The translations under genes were made by a program, and so were the position numbers. Source: Allium sativum (Eukaryota > Streptophyta > Magnoliopsida > Asparagales > Amaryllidaceae). From it: a stretch of 64,000 nt of DNA. Below, in pieces: positions 23,440 to 35,990 of the stretch (within the stretch, counting starts at the first letter, position 1; the number at the start of each line of letters is the position of its first letter). The stretch covers positions 92,214,599 to 92,278,598 of the forward strand of contig CM060911.1 of the NCBI GenBank assembly GCA_030737875.1. Direction: 5' to 3'. The notes under the pieces were generated by a model. That model did no database searches. It saw only the letters and a list, made by a program, of their open reading frames with translations, and was not told where the DNA came from.

Positions 23440-23760
23440 TTTTGAAATGAAATTTGATTTGAATTAAATAGAAAAATGAATTGAATTCAAATTGAATAGA
23501 AAACGAATTAAATTCAAATTGAATAGAAAACCAAATTCGAATTGAATCCAATAGAAAACGAAATGAATTCAAATTGAATAGAAAACCAAGTTGAAGTGAA
23601 ACCGAATTGAAACGAATTCAAATTGAATTGAAATTTGAATTGAATAGAAATGAATCTTAAAATGAATTTATAAGGAAGAATTCAATTTTGATTTGAATTG
23701 AAATGGAAGTTGAAAATGTTTTTGAAACGAATTCAAAACTATCTATATAATTCGTTTTAA
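23440..23760 (+). repeat. GAATTCAAATTGAATAGAAA degenerate array (A'' 5' LTR)
   Basis: Irregular units of about 25-35 bases alternate GAATTCAAATTGAATAG with AAACGAATT or AAACCAAATTCG. AATTC/GAATT arms let neighbouring units pair. The 3' LTR copy is at about 30910-31200 and a diverged copy in A' is at about 36110-36310. Confidence 0.7.
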
Positions 23761-24491
23761 ATAGAAATCGACGAAATGTATATTATATATATTATTATAT
23801 ATATTATATATAATATAATGTCCTGAATAAAACGCGCCGCGCAGCAGCAGTTCGTGAATTTCGACCATTTATTTCAAACGGACATTACGGGAGATCCGAC
23901 CGTCGGATTCTCCTGAAACCGGAACCGTTGGGTTCGTATCGAAAAGAACTTTCAAACTAATATTATAAATTAGAAATCTAACGGTTGGATTTGGAATTAT
24001 GTCCAAATCAAATTTGAAAAAGGTCGCTATAAGTGCAGTTCGATGGCCATTGATGGAAATCGACTGTACGGGCCTTGATAAAATTATTAAAAATAGTAAT
24101 AATTTGTGTAAAATCATAAGAAATGATTTGTGAGGAATTGGGATGAAAAACTCCATATTTGAAAAGAAAAAAATAGATTTTTATCGAAATAAACTAGTTT
24201 TGAATTAGAATTAGAATTCTATTTACTTTTAAATAAATAAATTGAATTTGAAATGGTTTTGAAAATAACCAGAATTTCCAATGATTGCAATGGAATGGAT
24301 TTGAATCGAAATTGTCTTCGAAATATTTCGATGTTGGATTTCGTGATTATACAGATATTGTTGTGGAAATTTGAAAGATATATATATATATCGTTATTTC
24401 CAATACGATATTTGTTGGTTGTAGAATTTGATATTGAATATAAGCCGATATATTTTCTATTCAGAGCCTTGTGTTTAATATCAAATGTGAT

Positions 24492-24932
24492 TTGGGTTTG
24501 TCGTGAATGGTGTCTTCACTAACACTGTTCTTGAACCCAGTTGAGAAAAGATTAAATCTTTTTATTTAGATTTAATGAAGTGTACCAATTAAATAATATT
24601 TAATTGGAATTGAATTGATATTGATTTTTGGGTTTATCGTGGACAGTGTTTTAAATAACACTCGTTCTTTAACCCGATAATTAATGGAAGGTGATTTTGG
24701 GTTTATCGTGAACCGTGTTTTAAATGACACTGATTCTTTAACCCAGTTAACGATTAAAACTAAGTGGAGTTTTAATGAATCTTTAATTAGATTGAAATAA
24801 TCGAGAATGGAGTATCACCAGTTTTTACTCCAGCCGGTAGTTAAATCTTTAATTAGATTTGAACGTGAAATGGTAATTGAATTTTCTGATAACACCGTGG
24901 TGTTAGATAGGAAGTATTACCAGTTTTACTTC
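24492..24932 (+). repeat. Run of compound stem-loops in the A'' LTR
   Basis: Three units open TGGGTTT(A/G)TCGTG and close with TTTAACCC or TTGAACCC (24492-24540, 24629-24675, 24698-24746); each has an inner pair such as AGTGTT/AACACT. Separate hairpins follow: TAAAACT/AGTTTTA (24755-24774), TGGAGTA/TACTCCA (24808-24832), AACACC/GGTGTT (24891-24904) and GAAGTA/TACTTC (24911-24932). Homologous runs are in the 3' LTR (about 31950-32395), in A' (about 37090-37535), and inverted in B. Confidence 0.75.
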
Positions 24933-25497
24933 ATGGGATGAATAGGTTGGGATTGGGAAATTAAAATAAATGATTACTTCGGTAAGGTTCGTTAATCCCG
25001 ACTAGTTAAATCGAAATTCAAAAGGATAGATTAAAGAATAAATATAAAGAATTTATCTTTGATAAAATTAATGGGAACCTTTCCCTATGAATGGGAAATT
25101 TAGAAACTAACTGTCGGTTAGCCAAGCAGAATGGTTTTCTGGATATTGATCTGATGTTGGTTTCGGCCTTCGGGGTTAATATTTGGGGAATTATTCTCTT
25201 GATTAATTCACGGTTAGTGACTGACGAATTGGAATGAGGCGTATGTTGTGTTTGTGTAACACTTGTTTAAAATATACGTGAGTTATTCAGAAAGACCAGG
25301 TTTATCCCATTCTGAATAACTGATACGACGATAAGTCGAAGATGAAGACGATGGTCGAAGACCGGAGGTCTTCACGTCGTTTGGGTGATTACTGATGATC
25401 TTGATTGGGCTGTACACCCAAGAAGATGGAAACAGTTGGTGATCGTCCAGACGTCCATGGAGATCGATGGATATGCGGGGTACTAAGTGCCTCCGGT

Positions 25498-25518
25498 TTC
25501 GTTCAGACCCAGAGCGAA
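25498..25518 (+). other. Conserved LTR hairpin, A'' 5' LTR
   Basis: Arm TTCGTTC, loop AGACCCA, arm GAGCGAA: seven pairs, one of them a U-G wobble. Flanks CCTCCGG and CTTGTAAATGGACTGT are shared with the other copies. Confidence 0.75.
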
Positions 25519-26956
25519 CTTGTAAATGGACTGTGTGTCTGACATTGGATTTTAGTCCGTGTGATTGATCTCTATTAAATATATATCTGTTTGGCGCCGG
25601 AGAATTTATTCTCTTGCTTAACGCCCTTCTCTGAGACGTACGAGCTCAGAGGTTATATATTGATGGATATCAAACGCATGGAGTGAATTGCCTATGTGGC
25701 ATGCCTAAGTGGCAATTGATCAAGGCTTCTGTTGAAAAGCAAAGTCTGGTGATGATCAAAGCACGGCCTTGTGGCGTAGCTTTGTGTAACGTTTACTTCG
25801 CGAGTTTCGCACCCCGGTTGTGAACCAAAAACGGGAGACGGACCTCAGGGAGGACTTGCATTTCTTTCTAGCTAGAAGTGGCATCAGTGGTTTTACACGC
25901 CCTGACGAGTTTGACTTATATGGTTGTTGCTGTTGCGAGGCGCCTCGGTTAGATCAGACGATCTGGGTCCGATGGAGCCATTCGTTGGCTCATTTACGCC
26001 CCAAAGGGTGGAGAGACGTAGTGTTCAGGCATAATAATCCACATCGGTGTACCGGCCCTGACGATCCAAGGCCCACCTGAGTCTGGGTCCTGAGACATGG
26101 GCTAGATTGTCTCGAATCGGTTGAGGACTATCTTTTGCCTCGGTTCATAGACGGAAATCCAATTTCCAAATATGTGACATTTGCGGTTTTAATTGTAGAA
26201 CTAGTACGGCGACATGATATATGGTACACATGCCGCCTATGATTGATACTTATGATTTGAAGTTGTTTTATACACTATGCGCTTATTATAGTTTCAAATG
26301 ATTTGTTTTAAACGTATCAAGCATTCTTTGGCTGTTATAAGGGAAAACCTATCCCCCGGCTTGCGTTGCATTGTGTGATAGGACCTGGGTCTTATAACAG
26401 CTTCATTTTTCTTTATTTAGCATTGCGCTGTTTTTTTTATGCACTGGTATTCTTGGGAGAAAACCCGTTCCATGTTATACGGCGTGGTCCCTTGATTTAC
26501 CTAACTTTAAAATAAAGATTAATAACTGTTTTAGTTCTCACACCAGTCCCATGACTGACCTGGAGTTTATTGTTTTGACCTAAACTCTGGGTGCCCCTAT
26601 TTTGACATGGGCAGTTAGTAGTTTTGGTTTTGCAGATTTATATTCACAGGATCCTGGTTTACAGCTGGAACGATAACCGGAAAGCTTTGTATCCGTATAT
26701 CTCTTCTAGTTGTGTATTGTATTATTTCCGCTGCTATGTATTTAAATGTAATTTAAATCTCTGATATTTCTGTGTAATATTTATTCATTTATACTCTGTA
26801 TATTCTTGTAATCTGATGCATTGTGGTAATATACAATGAAATGTTCTTCCGTCTGCGTTCTATTTTGTCGTGTTCTCAAACGATAGGGCGTTTCGAACGG
26901 TCTGGATCGGTTTAGCGAGTGGTTCGGACCGAGCGAAATTCCTTCTCGTCACTGTT

Positions 26957-26968
26957 TGGTATCAGAGC
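26957..26968 (+). other. Primer binding site of A'' (initiator tRNA-Met)
   Basis: TGGTATCAGAGC three bases after the inferred LTR end. Confidence 0.92.
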
Positions 26969-27959
26969 TTTGGTTTACAAAGCTCAGAGAACAAGGCACA
27001 TTAGAACCATACGAAAGAATTCATCAGATGTTGGATTAGTAATATCCAATGGGAATGACTCGTTAGAGATAGGATCAGTAGTATCCTAGAACGGGTGTGA
27101 AGAGTATATTTTTCAAATGAAAACAATTTTGTTTTGAAATTTAAACCATTTTAAAACGTATTTGAGTATTTATTTATTTTTGAATATGGACAATCGAGTA
27201 TATAAGGATTTTGCATATACGCGTCATGAACGTATATTCGAAGTTTTAATATACTGGATAGATATGGAATCATAATCTAGTGGCCCGAAGATGATTCTGA
27301 TGGTTGAGTACTCGTTGTCAGAATTTATATTCGAGTGACGAAGGTGTGATATCTATATATTTCCATTAGACTGGTGTGAGAACCAAAACTAATATAGCTA
27401 GAACACATTGTTGTGAATTGACATCAAAAACATGATTTTTTGTATATGTATCAAATTTATGAATTTGAAACTCTAATTCACTAATTGATTGATGTTCGTG
27501 TTGTTTGTTTAGTTGTTTGATAAATTTTGAACCATTATGCCTAATTGTATCAAATATTGAACTATATTGAAAATTGGTTGCATTTGCTTGCATATACATA
27601 TACTTACGTTGAACCAGTCATAGCAAGGAGGCTAGAGCAGAGAATAAAATTTGTTTGCCCGACAAATAGGTACATGTTTACTATAATTTACTGTTTTGTT
27701 TGGGTGACGATGATTTTATGAGCCTATTGGCTAGCCACTTGGCTTTTTCTCTTTCTTTTTGAGATCAGAAGGCCTATATGGCAATTTCGGGATTTTCCCG
27801 TGGCTCCCGGTGTAGGGGAGGTTATGGCGAAATTTTTCGAAAATTTAGGGTGTTAGCCAAATTTTTGAAAATTTGAAAATTCTCAGAAACTGAAAAGTTG
27901 GAAAATGAAAGCCAGATCGAACGTAGAGTTGATTAATCAAACCACTTTCGACTTTGTTC

Positions 27960-27994
27960 CTTTTCGGGGATGAAAAGTTTTAAGTGGGGGAGAT
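27960..27994 (+). other. Pre-polypurine hairpin and polypurine tract of A''
   Basis: CTTTTCG, loop GGGA, TGAAAAG (27960-27977; the closing pair is a G-U wobble), then AAGTGGGGGAGAT (27982-27994). The LTR starts at 27995. Confidence 0.88.
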
Positions 27995-29947
27995 TGTAAT
28001 AACCCGGGAATTCTGGGCCAGTTTAAAATTTTTATTTTGGCAATTTTAGCGAATTTTGAATATTTAAAATAGATTATTTTAAATAAAATCAACGAGAAAA
28101 TTTATTTTGAATATAATTCGAATGCATATATTATATACGTCGTCATTAGAATATAAATATTTATATATAATTATAAATGGAATTGAAAATGGCGCGGTAG
28201 TTCGATAATTCGATTTCAAACTTCAATTGAATGTACCGGGTGCAAAACAATCCGGATTTTAGTGAAACAAAAAACATTAGGATCTAATTGATGATATCTT
28301 TCCAACGAATCCGAAAAATTGTGATTTCATAGCGGGAATCAAAAGATATGTCCAGTTGAAAATTCTGAATAGTCGCTATGGAATTCAGGCCCTTAAAAAT
28401 GGAAATTTTGCAAACGACCTCGGATTTCGACGAAACCACTTTTGTTGGATCCGTGATGTCAAATTATAGCTAGATTCCAAATTTCATAATTTTTCGAATC
28501 AATATGTGAGCGTGGCAAAGGATAACGCGTTTGAGTAGTTTCAGTTGATTTTAATCGACTGGAAATTGGCCATTTTTCTAACGGTCTCAGAATTCGACGA
28601 AACTAGTTTTGTTAGGATCGTATCGTCAATACGAAGCTAGAAAATATTTTTATTGAATTTTTAGAGTTAGTATGTGACCCCGGTAATTTGAAATGTACGT
28701 TTAAAATACAATATAGCGATTTAAATGAAAATTCAACGGAAACTGATCGAGACGAACAAATCAACGTGTGATACATATCCCATTGGGTTCGGAATCGGGG
28801 TAAAACGCTATGGACGACAGGCGGTGGGCCTCATTTTGAGGTCGTATGTAAAAGTCAACTTTTGGAAGGATAAATAAATAAATTAATATAATATATATAT
28901 CCTCCTTTCTATACCTAGCCCCCCTTATTCATTTATTCAGATCGAAAAAATAGGAAGAAAACCCCGCTGTTCATCGCGCCTCCCTCTCCTCCACCCTCCA
29001 CCGCCGTCGTCGGCACCTGCGCCGCCCTCCCCTCCTCATCTTCCTCCTCCCCTCCGCTGCTACAAACCCGACACCCCCCCTGAAACCCCCAATCCCCTCC
29101 GTCTGCGACAACGCTCCAACCCGCACCGCCCCCCTCTTCTTCCTTCCTCCTCCTGCTGCCGCCATCTTACCCCCTCCACCTCGATCAGCGAGCCCCGTGC
29201 CCAAAACCTCCGAACCCGCATCCAACAGCAACCGCTACACCCTCCACCTTCCACCGTGACGTTGCTGAGACCATCCCTCCCTCTTCGAAAAGTAAGTTTT
29301 TCTTTTTATATTTAATTTAAATCAGTTTTTATTTTTAATTTAAATCAGTTTTGTGGGTATTTACAAAGTAGAAAAAAAAAAGATTTTTAAAAGGTGAAAT
29401 CTTTATTATGTAGGAAAGTTAAAAATATGATCTTTATATTTTTAGAGTAATAAAAATATGATTTCTATATTTTTAAAATATTAAAAATATAGTCTTTACT
29501 ATATAAATGATGTAAAAATATGATTTTTGGTTATGTAGAGAAGTAAAAATATAATTTTTACATGATAGGAATTATTTTTATAAGAATATATTTGAAAAGG
29601 CGGAAACTTTATATAGAGAATAGCGAGATAAAATAGAATTTTTATCCATATAGCATAGTAAAAATTCGATTTTTTTTATATATTAAATAGCGAAGTGAAA
29701 ATTCGATTTTTAAATATATGAAGTGATTATAAAAATATGATTTCTAAATTGAAAGTGAACAAATAAAAATGTTATTTTTATTTTAAAGACATCAAAATAT
29801 AAAAATGTGTGATTTTTATATATGTAGTAGCTACGGGCAACGAAGATGACGAAAAGACGAGAGCGACGAAGACTTCTATAAAAGAAGTGTCGTGGAATTG
29901 GGATAGCTATTGGTGAGAATATCTCACTCTTTGATTTAATTTTCTAG

Positions 29948-29948
<1 letters not shown>

Positions 29949-30004
<56 letters not shown>
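29949..30004. repeat. (TA)n microsatellite
   Basis: About 28 TA units in the A'' 3' LTR. The 5' LTR has only about six at 22540-22552, so the expansion came after insertion. Confidence 0.95.
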
Positions 30005-30005
<1 letters not shown>

Positions 30006-32957
30006 TAGGATGCAGACGGTGTTTAGTAGCCCCCGACACCCGTCATCCACAGACCATGGATGGCTTGTTTGTTTAATTGTTTGGTTGTGTAGTTGGCTAG
30101 ATTCTTTTGTTTGAATTGAATTGTTTGGTAAAATGAAATTGATTTGATTGATGTGTGAATGGCGTGGGCCTTCACTAGACCGAGGATAAGGCTAGGCCTC
30201 GTCCCGTTTCTAGTATCGTGCCGTTATGCCGCCGAAATTTTCTAAAAATAAGTTAGAAAAATAAAGATAACATTTTATTTAATAAATGAACCGAATAGAA
30301 TATTCATAGGTTGAATAAAATAGTTTGATCGTTAAAAATATAATTTTTAACGTGAATGTGAATAAATAAATATTCATTTACAAACCAGACGGTTTGTTTA
30401 TATACACCTATTTGAAGGACATTGATTGGGACGATAAATTTTACACATCGCCCAACTGCACAAATAAAATCTGTGTTTGATTGTTTGAAACCCCACACGG
30501 GTATTGGGATGATATTTGAAGAACACTAATCCCGATTGTTTAGTTGTATGTCGATCGATTGATTGACAGGCTGCTATAAGCGTTGAATATTTATATTTGA
30601 TGCTTATACAGTGTAGAATGCACTTTGGATGATGGTCGATTATTCAACATTGTTGTTATTTATATGTGTTGTAGAAAATCCATATAATTAACATTATATG
30701 GTAATTGATTGGGCCTCATTCCAGTTTCGAAAAAGAAATATTTGAAATAGAAATATTCGAAATGGAATATTTGAAAATATCAATATATGAAGCCGTGTTG
30801 ATTAGATTGACGCCATTTTGACGTAAACGATATTTATATCGATTTTATTCATTTTAAAACGAATATTGAGAAGTGATTTCGAAATCGAATATTTTGAAAT
30901 GTAATTTGATTTGAATTAAATAGAAAAACGAATTGAATTCAAATTGAATAGAAAACGAATTGAACTCAAATTGAATAGAAAAACAAATTCGAATTGAATC
31001 AAATAGAAAACGAAATGAATTCAAATTGAATAGAAAACCAAGTTGAAGTGAAACCGAATTGAAATGAATTCAAATTGAATTGAAATTTGAATTGAATAGA
31101 AATGAATCTTAAAACGAATTTATAAGGAAGAATTCAATTTTGATTTGAATTGAAATGGAAGTTGAAAATGTTTTTGAAACGAATTCAAAACTATCTATAT
31201 AATTCGTTTTAAATAGAAATCGATGAAATATATATTATATATATTATTGTATATATATTATATATATAATATAATGGCCTAAATAGAACGCCCCGCGCAG
31301 CAGCAGTTCGTGAATTTCGACCATTTATTTCAAACGGACATTACGGGAGATCCGACCGTCGGATTCTCCTGAAACCAGAACCGTTGGGTTCGTATCGAAA
31401 AGAGCTTTCTAACTAATATTAGAAATTAGAAATCTAACTGTTGGATTTGGAATTATGTCCACATCAAATTTGAAAAAGGTCGCTATAAGTGCAGTTCGAT
31501 GGCCATTGATGGAAATCGACTGTACGGGCCTTGATAAAATTATTAAAAATAGTAATAATTTGTGTAACATCATAAGAAATGATTTGTGAGGAATTGGGAT
31601 GAAAAACTCCATATTTGAAAAGATAAAAATAGATTTTTATCGAAATGAACTAGTTTTGAACTAGAATTATAATTCTATTTACTTTTAAATAAATAAATTG
31701 AATTTGAAATGGTTTTGAAAATAACCAGAATTTCCAATGATTGCAATGGAATGGATTTGAATCGAAATTGTCTTCGAAATATTTCGATGTTGGATTTCGT
31801 GATTATACAGATATTGTTGTGGAAATTTGAAAGATATATATATATATATATCGTTATTTCCAATACGATATTTGTTGGTCGTAGAATTTGATATTGAATA
31901 TATGCCGATATATTTTCTATTCAGAGCCTTGTGTTTAATATCAAATGTGATTTGGGTTTGTCGTGAATGGTGTCTTCACTAACACTATTCTTGAACCCGG
32001 TTGAGAAAAGATTAAATCTTTTTATTTAGATTTAATGAAGTGTACCAATTAAATAATATTTAATTGGAATTGAATTGATATTGATTTTTGGGTTTATCGT
32101 GGACAGTGTTTTAAATAACACTCGTTCTTTAACCCGATAATTAATGGAAGGTGATTTTGGGTTTATCGTGAACCGTGTTTTAAATGACACTGATTCTTTA
32201 ACCCAGTTAACGACTAAAACTAAGTGGAGTTTTAATGAATCTTTAATTAGATTGAAATAATCGAGAATGGAGTATCACCAGTTTTTACTCCAGGCGATAG
32301 TTAAATCTTTAATTAGATTTGAACGTGAAATGGTAATTGAATTTACCGATAACACCGTGGTGTTTGATAGGAAGTATTACCAGTTTTACTTCATGGGATG
32401 AATAGGTTGGGATTGGGAAATTAAAATAAATGATTACTTCGGTAAGGTTCGTTAATCCCGACTAGTTAAATCGAAATTCAAAAGGATAGATTAAAGAATA
32501 AATATAAAGAATTTATCTTTGATAAAATTAATGGGAACCTTTCCCTATGAATGGGAAATTTAGAAACTAACTGTCGGTTAGCCAAGCAGAATGGTTTTCT
32601 GGATATTGACCTGATGTTGGTTTCGGCCTTCAAGGTTAATATTTGGGGAATTATTCTCTTGATTAATTCACGGTTAGTGACTGATGAATTGGAATGAGGC
32701 GTATGTTGTGTTTGTGTAACACTTGTTTAAAATATACGTGAGTTATCTAGAAAGACCGGGTTTATCCCATTCTGAATAACTGATACGACGTTAAGTCGAA
32801 GATGAAGACGATGGTCGAAGACCGGAGGTCTTCACGTCGTTTGGGTGATTACTGATGATCTTGATTGGGCTGTACACCCAAGAAGATGGAAACAGTTGGT
32901 GATCATCCAGACGTACATGGAGATCGATGGATATACGGGTTACTAGGTGCCTCCGGT

Positions 32958-32978
32958 TTCGTTCAGACCCAGAGCGAA
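32958..32978 (+). other. Conserved LTR hairpin, A'' 3' LTR
   Basis: Same sequence as the 5' LTR copy: TTCGTTC, AGACCCA, GAGCGAA. Confidence 0.75.
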
Positions 32979-34417
32979 CTTGTAAATGGACTGTGTTTCT
33001 GACATTGGATTTTAGTCCGTGTGATTGATCTCTATTAAATATATATATGTTTGGCGGCGGAGAATTTATTCTCTTACTTAACGCCCTTCTCTGAGACATA
33101 TGTGCTCAGAGGTTATATATTGATGGATATCAAACGCATGGAGTGAATTGCCTGTGTGGCATGCCTAAGTGGCAATTGATCAAGGCTTCTGTTGAAAAGC
33201 AAAGTCTTGTGGTGATAATCAAAGCACGGCCTTGTGGCGTAGCTTTGTGTAACGTTTACTTCGCGAGTTTCGCACCCCGGTTGTGAACCAAAAACGGGAG
33301 ACGGACTTCAGGAAGGACTTGCGTTTCTTTCTAGCTAGAAGTGGCGTCAGTGGTTTTACACGCCCTGACGAGTTTGACTTATGTGGTTGTTGCTGTTGCG
33401 AGGCGCCTCGGTTAGATCGGACGATCCGGGTCCGATGGAGCCATTCGTTGGCTCATTTACGCCCCAAAGGGCGGAGAGACGTAGTGTTCAGGCATAATAA
33501 TCCACATCGGTGGACCGACCCTGATGATCCAAGGCCCACCTGAGTCTGGGTCCTGAGACATGGGCTAGATTGTCTCGAATCGGTTGAGGACTATCTTTTG
33601 CCTCGGTTCATAGACGGAAATCCAATTTCCAAATACGTGACATTTGCGGTTTTAATTGTAGAACTAGTACGGCGACATGATATATGGTACCCATGCCGCC
33701 TATGATTGATACTTATGATTTGAAGTTGTTTTATACACTATGCACTTATTATAGTATCAAATGATTTATTTTAAACGTATTAAGCATTCTTTGGCTGTTA
33801 TAAGGGAAAACCTTATCCCCTGGCTTGCGTTGCATTGTGTGATAGGACCTGGGTCTTATAACAGCTTCATTTTTCTTTATTTAGCATTGCGCTATTTGTT
33901 TTATGCACTGGTATTCTTGGGAGAAAACCCGTTCCGTGTTATACGGCGTGGTCCCTTGATTTACCTAACTTTAATATAAAGATTAATAACTGTTTTAGTT
34001 CTCACACCAGTCCCATGACTGACCTGGAGTTTATTGTTTTGACCTAAACTCTGGGTGCCCCTATTTTGACACGGGCATCTAGTAGTTTTGGTTTTGTAGA
34101 TTTATATTCACAGGATCCTGGTTTACAGCTGGAACGATATCCGGAAAGCTTTGTATCCGTATATCTCTTCTAGTTGTGTATTGTATTATTTCCACTGCTA
34201 TGTATTTAAATGTAATTTAAATCTCTGATATTTCTATGTAATATTTATTCTTTTATACTCTATATATTCTTGTAATCTGATGCATTGTGGTAATATACAA
34301 TGAAATGTTCTTCCGTCTGCGTTCTAATTTGTCGTGTTCTCAAACGATAGGGCGTTTCGAACGGTCTGGGTTGGTTTAGTGACTGGTTCGGACCGAGCGA
34401 AATTCCTTTTCGTCGCA

Positions 34418-34422
34418 TCCCT
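34418..34422. other. Target-site duplication of A'', right copy (TCCCT)
   Basis: Matches 20586-20590; the interrupted A' leader resumes after it with CCTCCAATTTAGCCCC. Confidence 0.9.
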
Positions 34423-34912
34423 CCTCCAATTTAGCCCCAAATCGAATGCCACCCTCTTCCGAAGCCCTAGCGCCACCGGATCCAAGACGCAACTCGAAAC
34501 CACCTCCATCGAACCCCATTCTTCGACAAAACCCATCAACCCTCTCCTTCAAATGCGATGTAAGTTTTTAATTTCGAATTTTAATTATTTCTTTTCGATT
34601 TAAAAACTGATTGTATAGGTGTAGAGATTAAAGATATGATTTTTATATTAGTAAAAGATTAAAAATACGATTTTTATATTATATAGATAGTAAAAATTTG
34701 ATCTTTATATATGTAGCGAAATAAAATTCTGATTTTTATTATATATATGTTGAAATAAGAATGTGATTTTTATAGTGATGATATAATAATTCGATCTTTA
34801 TATTTGAAGTAAATATATAAAAAATATAATTTTTATATAGAGAATACCGTGATTAAAATATAATCTTTGTCATATGAACACCGTTATAAAAATAGAATTT
34901 TTATCATATAGG

Positions 34913-35184
34913 TAGCGAAGTAAAAATTCGATTTTTATATATTGAATAGCGAAGTAAAAATTTGATTTTTATATATTGAATAGCGAAGTAAAAATTCGAT
35001 TTTTATATATTGAATAGCGAAGTAAAATTTTGATTTTTATATATTGAATAGCGAAGTAAAAATTCGAATTTTATATATTGGATAGCGAAGTAAGAATTCG
35101 ATTTTTATATATTGAATAGCGAAGTAAAAATTTGATTTTTATATATTGAATAGCGAAGTAAAAATTCGATTTTTATATATGTAG
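34913..35184 (+). repeat. 34-bp tandem array, eight units, each a hairpin
   Basis: TAGCGAAG recurs at 34913, 34947, 34981, 35015, 35049, 35083, 35117 and 35151, exactly every 34 bases. Each unit carries TAAAAAT, a TCG or TTG loop, then ATTTTTA, a 7-bp hairpin. A'' has only about two diverged units at the corresponding place (about 22240-22330), so the array expanded in A'. Confidence 0.92.
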
Positions 35185-35864
35185 TGAATACGAATGGCGA
35201 AAGTGATGAAAGAAGAAACGACGAAGATTTTCTACATAAGAAGAGTCGTGGCGTTGGTTTAGCTAGTCGATGAGAACTCCTCACTTTAAATTTATTTCTT
35301 GTTTAAAATATATACTAGGATGCAGACGGTGTTTAGTAGCACCCGACACCCATCGTCCACAGACCATGGACGGCTTGTATGCTTGTTTATTTGATTTTGA
35401 TGTGTAGTTGATTATGTGATGTGATGTGAAATGAAATAAAATATTTAGATAGTTAAAAATATTTTATAGTTGAAAATAGAATTTTTAACGTGTATATAGA
35501 ATGAAATTAATATAAACAAATCGGATGATTTGTTTATATACACACATTTGACTGATATTGATTGGGACGATAAATTTTACACATCGCCCAACTACACAAA
35601 TAAAATCTATGTTTGATTGTTTAAAACCCCACATGGGTATTGGGATGATATATGACATACACTAATCCCAATAATTAGTTGTATGTCAATCGATTGATTG
35701 ACAAACTGTTATAAGCATTAAATATTTATATTTGATGCTTATACAGTGTAGAATGCACTTTGGATGATGGTTGATTATTTGTCTTTGTTGATATATACAT
35801 GTTTTGTAGAAAACCCATATAATCAATATTATATGGTAATTGATTGGGCCTCATTCTAGTTTTG

Positions 35865-35990
35865 AAAAGAAATATTTTAAAAAAAATATTTGAAAAGAAA
35901 TATTTGAAATAGAAATATTTGAAAAAGAAATATTTGAAATAGAAATATTTGAAAAAGAAATATTTGAAAAAGAATATTTGAAAATAGAAT
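35865..35990 (+). repeat. 18-bp tandem repeat GAAATATTTGAAA(A/T)A
   Basis: About seven units of GAAATATTTGAAAAA or GAAATATTTGAAATA. AAATATTT is self-complementary. A'' has only three to four units at the homologous site. Confidence 0.75.

Larger units (their letters stand above)
21888..26634 (+). other. Candidate leader intron in the A'' 5' LTR
   Basis: The donor AAA then GTAAGT at 21888-21893 ends the leader; the acceptor TTTTGGTTTTGCAG ends at 26634. The 3' LTR keeps both (29292 and TAG at 34099), and A' has GTAAGT at 34560 with TTTTGCAG ending at 39277. The inferred intron of about 4.7 kb holds all the stem-loop arrays. Confidence 0.42.
20591..26953 (+). repeat. 5' LTR of A'' (about 6.36 kb)
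   Basis: Matches 27995-34417 throughout. Layout: U3 to about 21500, ATG-free pyrimidine-rich leader, donor at 21888, several kb of AT-rich stem-loop arrays, acceptor at 26634, T-rich end. The last bases read CGTCACT where the 3' LTR has CGTCGCA, so the exact end is uncertain by a base or two. Confidence 0.92.
26954..27994 (+). other. Internal domain of A'', non-coding
   Basis: 1.04 kb, homologous to the A' interior, with the conserved GACAAATAGGTACATG to GGGGAGGTTATGGC block at about 27660-27840. No protein motif is seen. Confidence 0.87.
20591..34417 (+). mobile_element. Element A'': complete 13.8 kb non-autonomous LTR retrotransposon
   Basis: Complete structure: 5' LTR 20591-26953, primer site, interior 26954-27994, polypurine tract, 3' LTR 27995-34417, with TCCCT duplicated on both sides. 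About 92 percent of its length is LTR. No gag or pol. The LTRs are very similar, with scattered point changes and one large TA-repeat expansion in the 3' copy. It belongs to the same family as its host A'. Confidence 0.93.
27995..34417 (+). repeat. 3' LTR of A'' (about 6.42 kb)
   Basis: TGTAATAACCCGG at 27995 to CGTCGCA at 34417, followed by the TCCCT duplication. It matches the 5' LTR with scattered changes; the main length difference is the TA repeat at 29949-30004. Confidence 0.93.
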
